Of a stretch of 33,997 nt of DNA, positions 24,419-33,997 are shown in pieces. Both the position numbers and the translations under genes were made by a program. The DNA is from Thermoleophilia bacterium (GTDB lineage: Bacteria; Actinomycetota; Thermoleophilia; Gaiellales; Gaiellaceae). The notes under the pieces are model-generated. The model saw only the letters and a program-made list of their open reading frames with translations, was not told the DNA's origin and did not search any database. The stretch spans positions 1 through 33,997 of the forward strand of contig JAICME010000016.1 of NCBI GenBank assembly GCA_025929425.1, read 5' to 3'. Each line of letters starts with the position of its first letter. Position 1 is the stretch's first letter.

Positions 24419-25682
24419 AGCCGAGCTCGCGTATCACCAGGGCGGCGATGGTAGCACAGAGCTTTTCCGCCTCTCCCTGCGTCTCGGCCTCCGCGAGCAC
24501 ACGGACGACGGGCTCCGTGCCCGACGGGCGGACGAGCACACGACCCGAGCCACCGAGCTCGTCGTTCGTGCTCTCGACAGCGGCGAGAAGCGCGCCGGGA
24601 AGCGGGCCCCGACCGCTGCGCGGCAGGTTCCGCACGACCTGCGGGAAGCGCGGCATGACGGCTACGGCCTCGGAAAGCGTGCTGCCCCGAAGTGTCTTGC
24701 ACAGCAGGAGCCCGGCGACCAGGCCGTCGCCCGTGACGTGGCCGTCGAGCCAGATCAGGTGGCCGGACTGCTCGCCGCCGAGGAGCAGCCCCTCGCGGCG
24801 CAGCGCCTCGAGGACGTCGCGGTCGCCGCCGTCGGTGCCCACGACCCGGATGCCGCGCTCCTCCATCAGCCGGTGGAAGCCGAGGTTCGTCATCGTCGTC
24901 ACGGCGACGCCCTCGACGCCGAGGTCGAGCGCGAGCACGGTGAGGATCTGGTCGCCGTCGATCGGCTCTCCACGCTCGTCGACTGCGAGCATCCGGTCGC
25001 CGTCGCCGTCGAACGCGATCCCGAGGTCGAAGGCGCCGGTGCGAACGAGCTCCGAGAGCGCCCGAAGGTCGGTCGCCCCGCAGCCGACGTTGATGTTCGT
25101 CCCGTCCGGCCCGTTGCCGATCGCGGTCACCTCGGCGCCGAGCTGCTCGAACGCCCGCGGCGCGAGGCCCGCGTAGGCGCCGTTTGCGCAGTCGACGGCG
25201 ATGCGGAGACCGCTCAGGTCGGTCCCGAAGCGGTCGAGGACGTGATCGAGATAGCTGTCGGCGGCGACTTCGACTCGGTCGACCTCCCCGCCGCCTTCTG
25301 CGGGAGCGTCGAGGAGCGCCTCGATCTCCTCCTCGGCGGAGTCGGTCAGCTTGCGGCCCTCGCGGTCGAAGAACTTGACGCCGTTGTACTGCGGCGGATT
25401 GTGCGAGGCGGAGATGACTACTCCGAGGTCGAGCCGGAGCAACGCCACCGCGGGAGTCGGGAGGACGCCGGCGAGGACGGCCGTTGCGCCCGCCGAGGCG
25501 ACGCCGTCCGCGAACGCGTCCTCGAGCTCGGGGCCACTGGCGCGCGTGTCGCGGCCGACGAAGATGCGACCCCGGCCACACCAAAGCGCTGCCGCCTTGC
25601 CGAGCCGCTCGACGAGCTCGACCGTGAGCTGCTCGCCGACGACGCCGCGGACGCCGTCCGTTCCGAAGTACTGCCGCGCCAC
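24417..25682 (-). CDS. glmM: Phosphoglucosamine mutase
   Basis: VARQYFGTDGVRGVVGEQLTVELVERLG; GVVISASHNPPQYNGVKFFDREGRKL; GIAFDGDGDRMLAVDERG; GGEQSGHLIWLDGHVTGDGL; VRPSGTEPVVRVLAEAE. GTG start 25682. Confidence 0.97.
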   Translation of the reverse strand: MARQYFGTDGVRGVVGEQLTVELVERLGKAAALWCGRGRIFVGRDTRASGPELEDAFADGVASAGATAVLAGVLPTPAVALLRLDLGVVISASHNPPQYNGVKFFDREGRKLTDSAEEEIEALLDAPAEGGGEVDRVEVAADSYLDHVLDRFGTDLSGLRIAVDCANGAYAGLAPRAFEQLGAEVTAIGNGPDGTNINVGCGATDLRALSELVRTGAFDLGIAFDGDGDRMLAVDERGEPIDGDQILTVLALDLGVEGVAVTTMTNLGFHRLMEERGIRVVGTDGGDRDVLEALRREGLLLGGEQSGHLIWLDGHVTGDGLVAGLLLCKTLRGSTLSEAVAVMPRFPQVVRNLPRSGRGPLPGALLAAVESTNDELGGSGRVLVRPSGTEPVVRVLAEAETQGEAEKLCATIAALVIRELG

Positions 25683-25693
25683 GGCGCGGGAGG

Positions 25694-26089
25694 CTAGCGC
25701 TTCGAGAACTGCGGCGCCTTGCGCGCCTTGTGCAGGCCGGCCTTCTTGCGCTCGACCTGGCGCGCATCGCGCGTGAGGAAGCCCTCGCGCTTGAGCGGAA
25801 TGCGCAGTTCCGGGTTCGCCTCGACGAGCGCGCGGGCGATGCCGTGCCGCACGGCTCCTGCCTGTCCCGTCAGGCCACCACCGTGGACGCGGACGCGGAG
25901 GTCGTACTGCCCCTCGACGCCTGCCACCTTGAGCGGCGAGACGGCGATCGTCTGCCAGACGGAGCGCGGGAAGTAGTCCTCGAGCGTACGGCCGTTGACC
26001 CACGTCGAGCCGTCGCCGGGCCGCAGGATGACGCGCGCGACGGACGTCTTGCGCTTGCCGGTGCCGCGGTACTGGGCCAACTCGCTCAT
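25694..26089 (-). CDS. rpsI: 30S ribosomal protein S9
   Basis: [20 protein letters not shown] ... [62 protein letters not shown]. Confidence 0.98.
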   Translation of the reverse strand: MSELAQYRGTGKRKTSVARVILRPGDGSTWVNGRTLEDYFPRSVWQTIAVSPLKVAGVEGQYDLRVRVHGGGLTGQAGAVRHGIARALVEANPELRIPLKREGFLTRDARQVERKKAGLHKARKAPQFSKR

Positions 26090-26520
26090 GAGGCTGTCCC
26101 CAGCGGACGCGGATTCTGGGCCTCGTGCGGATGCTCGGGGCCCGCGTAGATCTTCAGCTTCGTGAGCTGCTGGCGCGCGAGGCGGTTCTTCGGGAGCATT
26201 CCCTTCACGGCGACGCGAAGCACCTCGGTGGGCCGGCGCTCGAGCTGCTCGCGGAGGGTGCGGCTGCGCAGTCCGCCGGGATAGCCCGAATGGCGGTAGT
26301 ACCGCTTCTGATCCAGCTTGTTGCCGGTGACCTGGATCTTCTCGGCGTTCACGACGATCACGAAGTCTCCGGTGTCGACGTGCGGCGTGTACTGCGGCTT
26401 CTGCTTGCCGCGGAGCGTGTCGGCGATCTGGGTCGCGAGCCGGCCGAGCGTCTTGCCCTCGGCGTCGACGAGGTACCACTCGCGTGTGACCTCTCCTGGC
26501 TTGGCGCTGTACGTCTTCAT
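26086..26520 (-). CDS. rplM: 50S ribosomal protein L13
   Basis: [135 protein letters not shown]. Confidence 0.98.
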   Translation of the reverse strand: MKTYSAKPGEVTREWYLVDAEGKTLGRLATQIADTLRGKQKPQYTPHVDTGDFVIVVNAEKIQVTGNKLDQKRYYRHSGYPGGLRSRTLREQLERRPTEVLRVAVKGMLPKNRLARQQLTKLKIYAGPEHPHEAQNPRPLGTAS

Positions 26521-27065
26521 GAAAAGAGGCGGACAGCTGCCCGCCGGCGGCCGATTGTAGCGAATGATCGCCGCAATCCAGCCTCGAAAGCAGCCGCTCC
26601 GCCGTGCGAGGGATGGCGCACGTACGGCGCATCGAGAACGACGGCGGCCAGGCGCCCGACGGCGATCACGGTGCGCTCTCGGGTCAGCTCGCGGAGGAAC
26701 GGCGTCGCGGCCTCGATCTCTAGTTGTGTGGGCCTGCGGTTCGACGTCGCTGTCCCCGGATGCGTCGGCACGACGTTCCAGAGCAGCACCTCGCCCTCGA
26801 TCCCGAGCTTCGCGAGCACGCGGTGGACGATCGTCGCCGTCGCCTCCGCGGGGCCGGTGCCCGTGAGCTGCCGCTCCGAGGTGAAGGGAATCCCGCTGAC
26901 CCGCGCACCGCGGTAGCCGGCCGCCTCGCCGACGAGCACGACTTCGGCGGAGCCATGCGCGTCGAGATACGCGCGCAGGCGGTCACGCAACAGAGGCAAC
27001 GTGGCGTACTGGTTGAACGTCTCGCCGATGGTCGCTGCGGCAAGCCGGCCAACGAGGTCGCCCAT
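26517..27065 (-). CDS. Uracil-DNA glycosylase superfamily protein
   Basis: [48 protein letters not shown]-fold motifs; ATGA overlap with rplM. Confidence 0.82.
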   Translation of the reverse strand: MGDLVGRLAAATIGETFNQYATLPLLRDRLRAYLDAHGSAEVVLVGEAAGYRGARVSGIPFTSERQLTGTGPAEATATIVHRVLAKLGIEGEVLLWNVVPTHPGTATSNRRPTQLEIEAATPFLRELTRERTVIAVGRLAAVVLDAPYVRHPSHGGAAAFEAGLRRSFATIGRRRAAVRLFS

Positions 27066-27068
27066 GGG

Positions 27069-30000
27069 TCAGGCCAGAGCTTCGGCCGCCGCGCCCGGCG
27101 CGACCGCATCGAGCCGCTCGAGCCACGGCTGCGCCTGCAGGCGCTCGAACGTGTCTCGCGCTTCGGCCAGCAGCGGCTGCGCGTCCGCGGGCCGCATGCG
27201 AGCGTTCAGCCACTCGCCATGCTCGAGCTGGACGACGGCCAGGTAGAACGGAAGCTCGAGAGCGCGGAATTGCGCTGCTGCCGCGGTGTAGTGCCTGTCC
27301 GCGCCGGGATCGTCACCCGCGAGGAGCGCGCGGAAGCGATCGGCAATTGCGTCGAGCAACGGCGCCCGTAAGCCGGCAGGCTGCTCCTCGATCGTCGCAA
27401 TGAGCCGTTCGGCTTTGCCCCGATCACCAAGCGCGACCGCAGCCTCGAGCGCCCGCTCGAAGGCGCGCTTGACGTCCTGGGCATTCATTCCGAGCGAGAC
27501 TCGACCCTCGAAGGAACGTTCGGCGGCTGCGAGCGCACGCTCGGCGTCCCCTTCCGCGAGAGCGAGGGAGGCGGTTGCGGCCTCGAAGCACCCCGCTGCC
27601 TGGACGTCGCTCGAGTTCCGGAGCAGTGCGTCGTGGCACGCGAGCAGCTGCCGCGCCGCGTCGAGCTGCCCGCGCTGCAGGTAGATCTCCAGCGGCCCCG
27701 TCAGGACACTCAGAATGTTCGCGTCAGAGCCGAGTTGCTCCTCCGGGATCTCGGCGAACCGCGCGAGCGATTCGTCCCAACGACCGAGCATCGTCAGCGC
27801 GTGACTCATCTCGCTCAGGGCGAACCATTCCCTGGTTCGATGCCCGATCCTCCGGGAAAGCGCGAGCATCTGCTCTTGGTGGCCGAGCGACTCGGCGTAG
27901 CGATCCATCTGGAACGCAAGGTCCGAGAGCTGACCCTGGAGCGACGACGCCATCGAGTAGATCTCGTCGGTCATCGCCAGGTCGAGAGCGAGCTGATAGA
28001 GGCCACGTGCCTCCTGGGGCCGACTCGCAGTGAGGATCATCGCCCGGGTCGTCCAACACCGGCAAAGAACTTCCGGCAGCCGGAGCGCCTCGGCGAAATC
28101 GAGCGCGAGTTCGTTGCGCTCGGCCGCCCGCTTCGGATCACCGCCGAACCAGTAGGACTGCGCGAGACGCGAGAGTAGAAGTGCGATCGCCTCGTCCGGC
28201 TCGTCGTCGGCAACGACCTCGTAGGCTCGCTCCAGCCGCTCGGTGGCCTCGGCACGACGGCCGCGGGTGCCCTCAACCGTGGCGACCCAACTCGAAGCAA
28301 GCGCGGCCCCGTGGGCATCTCCGCTCTCCTCGTAGAAAGAGAGCGCACGTTCGAAGGCGCTTCCGGCGTAGTCATTGTCCGAGATGCGAAGCGCCATCTC
28401 GCCGGCACGCAGCAGAGCCTTCGCTTTCTCCTCCGGGCGCTCTGCAAGCTCAGCGGTCTGCTCGAAATAGCGCTGCGCCTCTGCGGAGGCGCCGAGGGAG
28501 CCCGCTCTCTCACCGGCTCGCAACAGCGATTCGTGCGCGCGCCGGCGAAGGTTTTCGCCGTCCTCGGCGCCGGGGTCGAGCCGGTAGGCATCGAGGAGAT
28601 GGGAGGCGATGACCTCCGAGACCTCATCCTCGCCGAGAGCGGTTGAGAGATGGTCCGCCGCCGCAAGGTGCTTCTCCCGACGTTCCCGCTTGGGCAACGT
28701 CTCGTATGCGACATGCCGCAGGAGGTCCTGCAGAAAGGTGTACTGGCCCTGTTCGGGCGAGCGGGGATCGGACTGCAGACCCAGCACCTCGCGCCGCACC
28801 ATGGCGGTCAGCAGCTCCTCCAGTCGCTCGGGCTCGAGGCCGCTCAGCGCGGCGAGCGCCCGCGGAGTGAATGTCTTGCCGAGCACGGCCGCGTCGCCGA
28901 GCAGCCGCCGCTCCTCGGGGCCAAGCCCGTCGAGGCGGGCAGCGATGAGCGCATGCAGTGTCTCCGGCACTTCCAGCGTTCCCACTTCGCCGACGACCTT
29001 GTACGCAGAACCGTCCTCGACCAGGAGGCCGCGGTCGAGCAGCATCCGCACCGTCTCCACCGCGTAGAGGGGTACGCCTTCGGCACGTTCGAGAATCTGC
29101 CCGCGCAGCGTGAGCGGCAGCCCGGGCACCAGTCCGATGAGCAGCTCCTCCATCGCCTGCTCGGACAGCGGCTCCAGGTAGAGCGAGGTGAAGTTGCGGT
29201 GCCCGGCACCCCAGGTGGGCCGCTTTTCGAGCAGCTCGGGTCGCGCCATCGTGACCACGAACAGCGCCTTGTCGCGCGACCACTCGAGCAGGTACTCGAC
29301 GAAGTCCAGGAGCGACGCGTCCGCCCATTGCATGTCCTCGAAGGCGAGGATCGTCGGGTACGTGTCGGCGAGCCGCTCGAAGAAGAGCCGCCAGGCGGCG
29401 AACAGGTCCTGGCGATCGTGGGACGCTTCTTCGCCCAGGGCGAGCAGCTGCGCCAGCCGGGGCTGGACGAAGCGCCGCTCCTCGGGATCGAGGAGGTGCT
29501 CCTCCAGCGCAGCGTGGAACTTGGTCAGCGCCTCATCCGGCTCATCGTCCTCGGCGATCCCGCAGCGCCAGCGCACCATGTCGGCGAGCGCCCAGTACGT
29601 CACGCCCTCGCCGTAGGCCAGGCAGCGGCCGCGGTGCCAGTAGATCGTCTGGACGATCCCGTCGAAGTACTTGTAGAACTCCCACGCGAGGCGGGACTTG
29701 CCGATCCCGGCGATCCCGGTCACGGAGACGAGCTGCGCCCGCTGCTCGTCCGCACAGACGTGGAAGAGATCCTTGATCTGACGGAGCTCTCGGTCGCGAC
29801 CCACGAACGGCGCTTCGAGGCCCTCGGACTTCAGCGAGCCCGCCCGTCCCGACACGACCCGCAACGCGCGCCAGAGCGGCGTCTCGCCCTCCTTGCCTTT
29901 CAGCTCGAACGTCCCCGCCTCCTCGTAGACGACCGTGCCTTCCGTCGCCCTCCGCGTCGCTTCGCCCACGAATACGGAGCCCGGCTCCGCGACCGACTGG

Positions 30001-30605
30001 ACTCGCGACGCCGTATTCACGACGTCACCGGCCACCATCCCCTCGCCGACTGCGGCCGTGTTGACTGCGGCCTCGCCCGTCAGTACGCCGGCACGCGCAC
30101 GCAGTCCGTCCAGGCCCGCTTCCTGGCCGAGCGCCTGTACCGCAGCGACGAGGTCGAGTGCGGTGCGGACAGCGCGCTCGGCGTCGTCTTCGGTCGCCAC
30201 CGGAGTTCCCCAGACGGCCATCACCGCGTCGCCGATGAACTTCTCCACCACGCCGCCGTACAGCTCCACGAGACGTCGGCACGTGTCGAAGTAGCGGGAG
30301 AGAAGTTCCCGCACCTCCTCCGGATCACGCGACTCCGAGAGCGAGGTGAAGCCCACGAGGTCTGCGAAGAGCACCGATACGAGCCGGCGCTCGGCGACCG
30401 CAGCCGGCGCCGGCGGAGGGGAAGCCGCCACCCTCCCAGGCACGTCGGAGAGCGACGTGCCGCACTCGCCGCAAAACCTCTCGTCGGGCTCGTATGGAGC
30501 GCCACACGAGCGGCAGGTGAGCTCGGCAGCAAGGGACGCGCCGCAGCCCACGCAGAATTTTCGTCCCTCGCGGTTCTCGCGTCCGCAGGAAGCGCAAACC
30601 GTCAT
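27069..30605 (-). CDS. Class III adenylate/guanylate cyclase fused to double zinc ribbon, AAA ATPase and TPR-like repeats
   Basis: CASCGRENREGRKFCVGCGASL and CRSCGAPYEPDERFCGECGTSL; VSVLFADLVGFTSLSE ... VEKFIGDAVMAVWGTPVATEDDAERAV ... VAGDVVNTASRVQSVAEPG (cyclase); VTGIAGIGKSRLAWEF (Walker A); long C-terminal helical repeats. Confidence 0.93.
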   Translation of the reverse strand: MTVCASCGRENREGRKFCVGCGASLAAELTCRSCGAPYEPDERFCGECGTSLSDVPGRVAASPPPAPAAVAERRLVSVLFADLVGFTSLSESRDPEEVRELLSRYFDTCRRLVELYGGVVEKFIGDAVMAVWGTPVATEDDAERAVRTALDLVAAVQALGQEAGLDGLRARAGVLTGEAAVNTAAVGEGMVAGDVVNTASRVQSVAEPGSVFVGEATRRATEGTVVYEEAGTFELKGKEGETPLWRALRVVSGRAGSLKSEGLEAPFVGRDRELRQIKDLFHVCADEQRAQLVSVTGIAGIGKSRLAWEFYKYFDGIVQTIYWHRGRCLAYGEGVTYWALADMVRWRCGIAEDDEPDEALTKFHAALEEHLLDPEERRFVQPRLAQLLALGEEASHDRQDLFAAWRLFFERLADTYPTILAFEDMQWADASLLDFVEYLLEWSRDKALFVVTMARPELLEKRPTWGAGHRNFTSLYLEPLSEQAMEELLIGLVPGLPLTLRGQILERAEGVPLYAVETVRMLLDRGLLVEDGSAYKVVGEVGTLEVPETLHALIAARLDGLGPEERRLLGDAAVLGKTFTPRALAALSGLEPERLEELLTAMVRREVLGLQSDPRSPEQGQYTFLQDLLRHVAYETLPKRERREKHLAAADHLSTALGEDEVSEVIASHLLDAYRLDPGAEDGENLRRRAHESLLRAGERAGSLGASAEAQRYFEQTAELAERPEEKAKALLRAGEMALRISDNDYAGSAFERALSFYEESGDAHGAALASSWVATVEGTRGRRAEATERLERAYEVVADDEPDEAIALLLSRLAQSYWFGGDPKRAAERNELALDFAEALRLPEVLCRCWTTRAMILTASRPQEARGLYQLALDLAMTDEIYSMASSLQGQLSDLAFQMDRYAESLGHQEQMLALSRRIGHRTREWFALSEMSHALTMLGRWDESLARFAEIPEEQLGSDANILSVLTGPLEIYLQRGQLDAARQLLACHDALLRNSSDVQAAGCFEAATASLALAEGDAERALAAAERSFEGRVSLGMNAQDVKRAFERALEAAVALGDRGKAERLIATIEEQPAGLRAPLLDAIADRFRALLAGDDPGADRHYTAAAAQFRALELPFYLAVVQLEHGEWLNARMRPADAQPLLAEARDTFERLQAQPWLERLDAVAPGAAAEALA

Positions 30606-30611
30606 GGGAAG

Positions 30612-30617
30612 AGCCTA
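30612..30617 (-). promoter_or_regulatory. Candidate -10 box TAGGCT for the cyclase-led operon, 6 nt upstream of ATG
   Basis: Minus strand TAGGCT-CTTCCC-ATG. Confidence 0.5.
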
Positions 30618-30628
30618 GTCCGATGTGT

Positions 30629-31243
30629 CTACGAGCTCCAGCGGTTCCATCTCACAACTTCGTCGATCGAGCGCCGGCGCTGGGAGAAGACGCTCGTCGC
30701 GCGTTCCCAGTCGGGATCCTCGGCCGGATGGCCGACGGTGACGCCGACGACCACCGTCAGGTCGTCGGGAAGCGCCAGCAGCTCGCGCCAGCGGCCGTCC
30801 TCCTCGACCGGAACGCCGTACACGGCTACCGCGAGGCCTTCCTCGAGCGCCGCCAGCCACAGGAGCATCAGCGCCGCCCCCGCGTCGACGTGCCAGAACG
30901 GCACCGGCCAGATCACCTCGACCCCGCCGGTGACGGCGAGCTTGTCGGGCTGGTTGTAGCGGTCGTGGTAGTCCTGCTCCCGCGTCATGACGAGCATGTG
31001 CGCGGCTGCCTTGCCGAACCACTCCTGCGAGCGCTCGTCCTCCTGCCACCCCGCCAGCGTCCCGATCACCTCCGGGTCGTCGACAACGAGGAGCCTCAGG
31101 CCCTGGCTGTAGCCGGCGTTCGGCCCGCGCCGAGCCGCGCGAACGATGCGATCGAGCGTTTCGCGCGGCGCACTCTCGCCGGTGTAGCTGCGGACGGCGC
31201 GCCGCTTCTTCAGGAGCTCGTAGAAGGGCTCGTTTCCGGGCAT
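30629..31243 (-). CDS. Nitroreductase-family protein
   Basis: MPGNEPFYELLKKRRAVRSYTGESAPRETLDRIVRAARRGPNAGYSQGLRLLVV ... VDAGAALMLLWLAALEEGLAVAVYGV; alternative start GTG at 31246. Confidence 0.88.
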   Translation of the reverse strand: MPGNEPFYELLKKRRAVRSYTGESAPRETLDRIVRAARRGPNAGYSQGLRLLVVDDPEVIGTLAGWQEDERSQEWFGKAAAHMLVMTREQDYHDRYNQPDKLAVTGGVEVIWPVPFWHVDAGAALMLLWLAALEEGLAVAVYGVPVEEDGRWRELLALPDDLTVVVGVTVGHPAEDPDWERATSVFSQRRRSIDEVVRWNRWSS

Positions 31244-31249
31244 CACGGC

Positions 31250-31255
31250 ATTATC
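31250..31255 (-). promoter_or_regulatory. Candidate -10 box GATAAT for the nitroreductase gene, 6 nt upstream of ATG
   Basis: Minus strand TGATAAT-GCCGTG-ATG; 5/6 match to TATAAT. Confidence 0.5.
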
Positions 31256-31262
31256 AGCAAGG

Positions 31263-31811
31263 GTGAGAGCGGTCGAGCTCGTCTTCGCCGTGGGATGGGG
31301 AGCATTCTGGCTCTACTGGCTCGCCGCAGCCTTCTCCACGAAGAAAGGTCACATCCCGTGGTCTCGGGAGCTCCGCATCCGCCTCGTGATCGTGGCCGCC
31401 GCCGTGATCGCGGTTCGCCTCGGTGCGTTTCGCGGGCACGGACTGAATGCGGATGTCTGGCGAGCCGGAATCGGACTGGCCCTGTTCGGGTGGGGTCTGC
31501 TGTTCGCGGTCTGGGCACGCGTCCACATCGGGAGCAACTGGGGGACGCCCATGACACGGAAGGACGAACCGGAGCTCGTGACGAGCGGGCCGTACCGGCT
31601 CGTCCGCCATCCGATCTACTCGGGGATCCTCGTCGCGGGGATCGGCACCTCCGTCGCGCTGAGCTGGTGGTGGCTCGTCGCCTTCGGGCTCGTGGCGATC
31701 TACTTCCTCTACGCCGCGACGGTCGAGGAGCGCTTCCTGACCGAGCAGTTCCCGGACGCCTTCCCGGCCTACAGGCGCTCGACCAGGATGCTCGTTCCGT
31801 TCGTCCTCTGA
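31263..31811 (+). CDS. Isoprenylcysteine carboxyl methyltransferase (ICMT/PEMT-like) membrane methyltransferase
   Basis: LFAVWARVHIGSNWGTPMTRKDEPELVTSGPYRLVRHPIYSGILVAGIGTSVAL ... ATVEERFLTEQFPDAFPAYRRSTRMLVPF. Confidence 0.9.
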   Translation: MRAVELVFAVGWGAFWLYWLAAAFSTKKGHIPWSRELRIRLVIVAAAVIAVRLGAFRGHGLNADVWRAGIGLALFGWGLLFAVWARVHIGSNWGTPMTRKDEPELVTSGPYRLVRHPIYSGILVAGIGTSVALSWWWLVAFGLVAIYFLYAATVEERFLTEQFPDAFPAYRRSTRMLVPFVL

Positions 31812-31812
31812 C

Positions 31813-33348
31813 CTACTCCCACTCGATCGTCGCTGGCGGCTTCGACGTCACGTCGAGAACCACGCGGTTGACTCCCGGGATCTCGTTCACGATCCTCGCC
31901 GAGATCGTCTCGACGAGGTCGTACGGGAGTCGTGCCCAATCCGCGGTCATGGCGTCGTCGCTCGTGACCGCACGGATCACGATCGGGTAGCCGTACGTCC
32001 GCTCGTCGCCCTGCACGCCCACCGAACGAACCGCCGGCAGCACTGCGAACGACTGCCACAGCTCGCCGTAGAGATCGGCGCGCCGCACCTCCTCCTGCAG
32101 CACGGCGTCGGCCCGGCGCAGAATCTCGAGCCGTTCCGCGGTAACGGCGCCGATGATCCGGATCGCGAGACCGGGGCCCGGGAACGGCTGGCGCCAGACC
32201 ATCCGCTCGGGCATCCCGAGCTCCTCCCCCACGCGCCGCACCTCGTCCTTGAACAGGAGACGCAGCGGCTCGACGAGGCGCATCTTCATGTCCTCGGGAA
32301 GGCCGCCGACGTTGTGGTGCGACTTGATCGTCGCGGCGACCCCCTCGGTGCCGCCCGACTCGATCACGTCGGAGTAGAGCGTCCCCTGCACGAGCCAGCG
32401 CACGTCACTGCCGCTTTGACTGCTGAGCTTGCGCGCCTCCTCCTCGAAGACGCGGATGAACTCGCGGCCGATGATCTTGCGTTTCTCCTCGGGTTCCTCG
32501 ACCCCATCGAGCAGCGCGAGGAACCGCTCCTGCGCCTGCACGTGGACGAGCGGGACGTGGAAGTGCTCGCCGAAGGTCTCCACGACCTGCTCGGCCTCGT
32601 CCTGGCGCAGCAGGCCGTGGTCGACGAAGACACACGTCAGCTGCTCGCCGACCGCCTTGTGGACGAGCAGCGCAGCGACGGCCGAGTCGACGCCGCCCGA
32701 CAGCGCGCAGAGCACGCGCTCGTGACCGACCTGCGCCCTGATGCGCGCTACCTGCTCCTCGATCACGGCGGCCGGCGTCCACGCCGGCGGCGCGTCGGCA
32801 GCGCGGTAGAGGAAGTTCTTCAGCACGTCCATCCCGTGTGGCGTGTGGACGACCTCGGGATGGAACTGAACGCCGTAGAGGCCGCGCTCGGGCGCCTCGA
32901 AAGCAGCGACCGGCGTGGCGGGCGAGCTTGCCACGACGCGCGCGCCCTCCGGCGCGGCGACCACGGTGTCGCGATGCGACATCCAGACCGTCTGCTCGGG
33001 AGGCGTGTCGGCGAGCAGCTCGGACTCGGTCACCTCCATCGAGGTGCGCCCGAACTCGGAGACGCCGGTGCGGTCGACGCGGCCGCCGAGCTCGAGAGCC
33101 ATGAGCTGCGCGCCGTAGCAGATGCCGAGCGTCGGGATGCCGAGCTCGAACAGCCCGGGGTCGACACGCGGCGCGTCGTCGGAGTAGACCGAGGACGGGC
33201 CGCCGCTCAGAACGAGCGCGTACGGGTTTCGGGCGCGCACCGCCTCGGGTGTGATCGTGTGGCCGACGAGCTCCGAGTACACGCGGCACTCGCGCACGCG
33301 CCGCGCGATCAGCTGCGAGTACTGCCCACCGCAGTCGAGGACGAGCAC
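31813..33348 (-). CDS. guaA: GMP synthase (glutamine-hydrolysing)
   Basis: [111 protein letters not shown]. Confidence 0.98.
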   Translation of the reverse strand: MLVLDCGGQYSQLIARRVRECRVYSELVGHTITPEAVRARNPYALVLSGGPSSVYSDDAPRVDPGLFELGIPTLGICYGAQLMALELGGRVDRTGVSEFGRTSMEVTESELLADTPPEQTVWMSHRDTVVAAPEGARVVASSPATPVAAFEAPERGLYGVQFHPEVVHTPHGMDVLKNFLYRAADAPPAWTPAAVIEEQVARIRAQVGHERVLCALSGGVDSAVAALLVHKAVGEQLTCVFVDHGLLRQDEAEQVVETFGEHFHVPLVHVQAQERFLALLDGVEEPEEKRKIIGREFIRVFEEEARKLSSQSGSDVRWLVQGTLYSDVIESGGTEGVAATIKSHHNVGGLPEDMKMRLVEPLRLLFKDEVRRVGEELGMPERMVWRQPFPGPGLAIRIIGAVTAERLEILRRADAVLQEEVRRADLYGELWQSFAVLPAVRSVGVQGDERTYGYPIVIRAVTSDDAMTADWARLPYDLVETISARIVNEIPGVNRVVLDVTSKPPATIEWE

Positions 33349-33391
33349 AGGCCGGTCCTCCCGGGCCGGGAGATCGAGAACCTGTGCCTTC

Positions 33392-33997
<606 letters not shown>

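Noticed and set aside
25683-26003. N-terminal extension of the glmM ORF
   Set aside because: Out-of-frame translation of rpsI; the canonical GlmM start (VARQYFGTDGVRG) is at 25682.
28650-30959. 769-aa plus-strand ORF antisense to the cyclase
   Set aside because: High-GC shadow ORF: composition is Arg/Leu/Glu-rich, lacks recognisable motifs, and the opposite strand encodes a clear multidomain protein.

Overview
High-GC chromosomal window, probably from an actinobacterium (Actinomycetota; the lineage is inferred from gene content and order only). It is densely coded on both strands. I found no CRISPR array, tRNA/rRNA gene or mobile element. From left to right: the 3' part of sufB, overlapped by a group 1/2 sigma-70 factor gene; a four-gene convergent glycan cassette (GT4 and GH5-like on +; GT4-(alpha/alpha)6 fusion and GH130 on -) with a tiny basic ORF; an ANTAR regulator with a degenerate receiver and an apparent +1 frameshift; a LapA / LPG-synthase-TM-like / fatty-acid-desaturase envelope operon; fabI, an SDR and a MarR regulator; a methyltransferase and alr; an orphan multi-pass membrane protein; nnr and acpS; a HAD-IIA hydrolase and arfB, divergent with overlapping start codons; then a long minus-strand run of zinc-ribbon/adenylate cyclase/AAA/TPR regulator, uracil-DNA glycosylase, rplM, rpsI, glmM, glmS and an MMPL transporter; and finally a nitroreductase, an ICMT-like methyltransferase, guaA and partial guaB. 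The most unusual signals are: (i) a strong within-gene switch of wobble-base usage along sufB (T/G-ending, then G/C, then C/A-ending codons); (ii) the four-gene glycan cassette; (iii) TANNNT-type -10 boxes 6-8 nt upstream of many start codons, suggesting widespread leaderless transcription; (iv) the frameshifted ANTAR regulator with a receiver lacking the phospho-acceptor Asp. All calls come from reading the sequence and the supplied ORF track; no database search was run.
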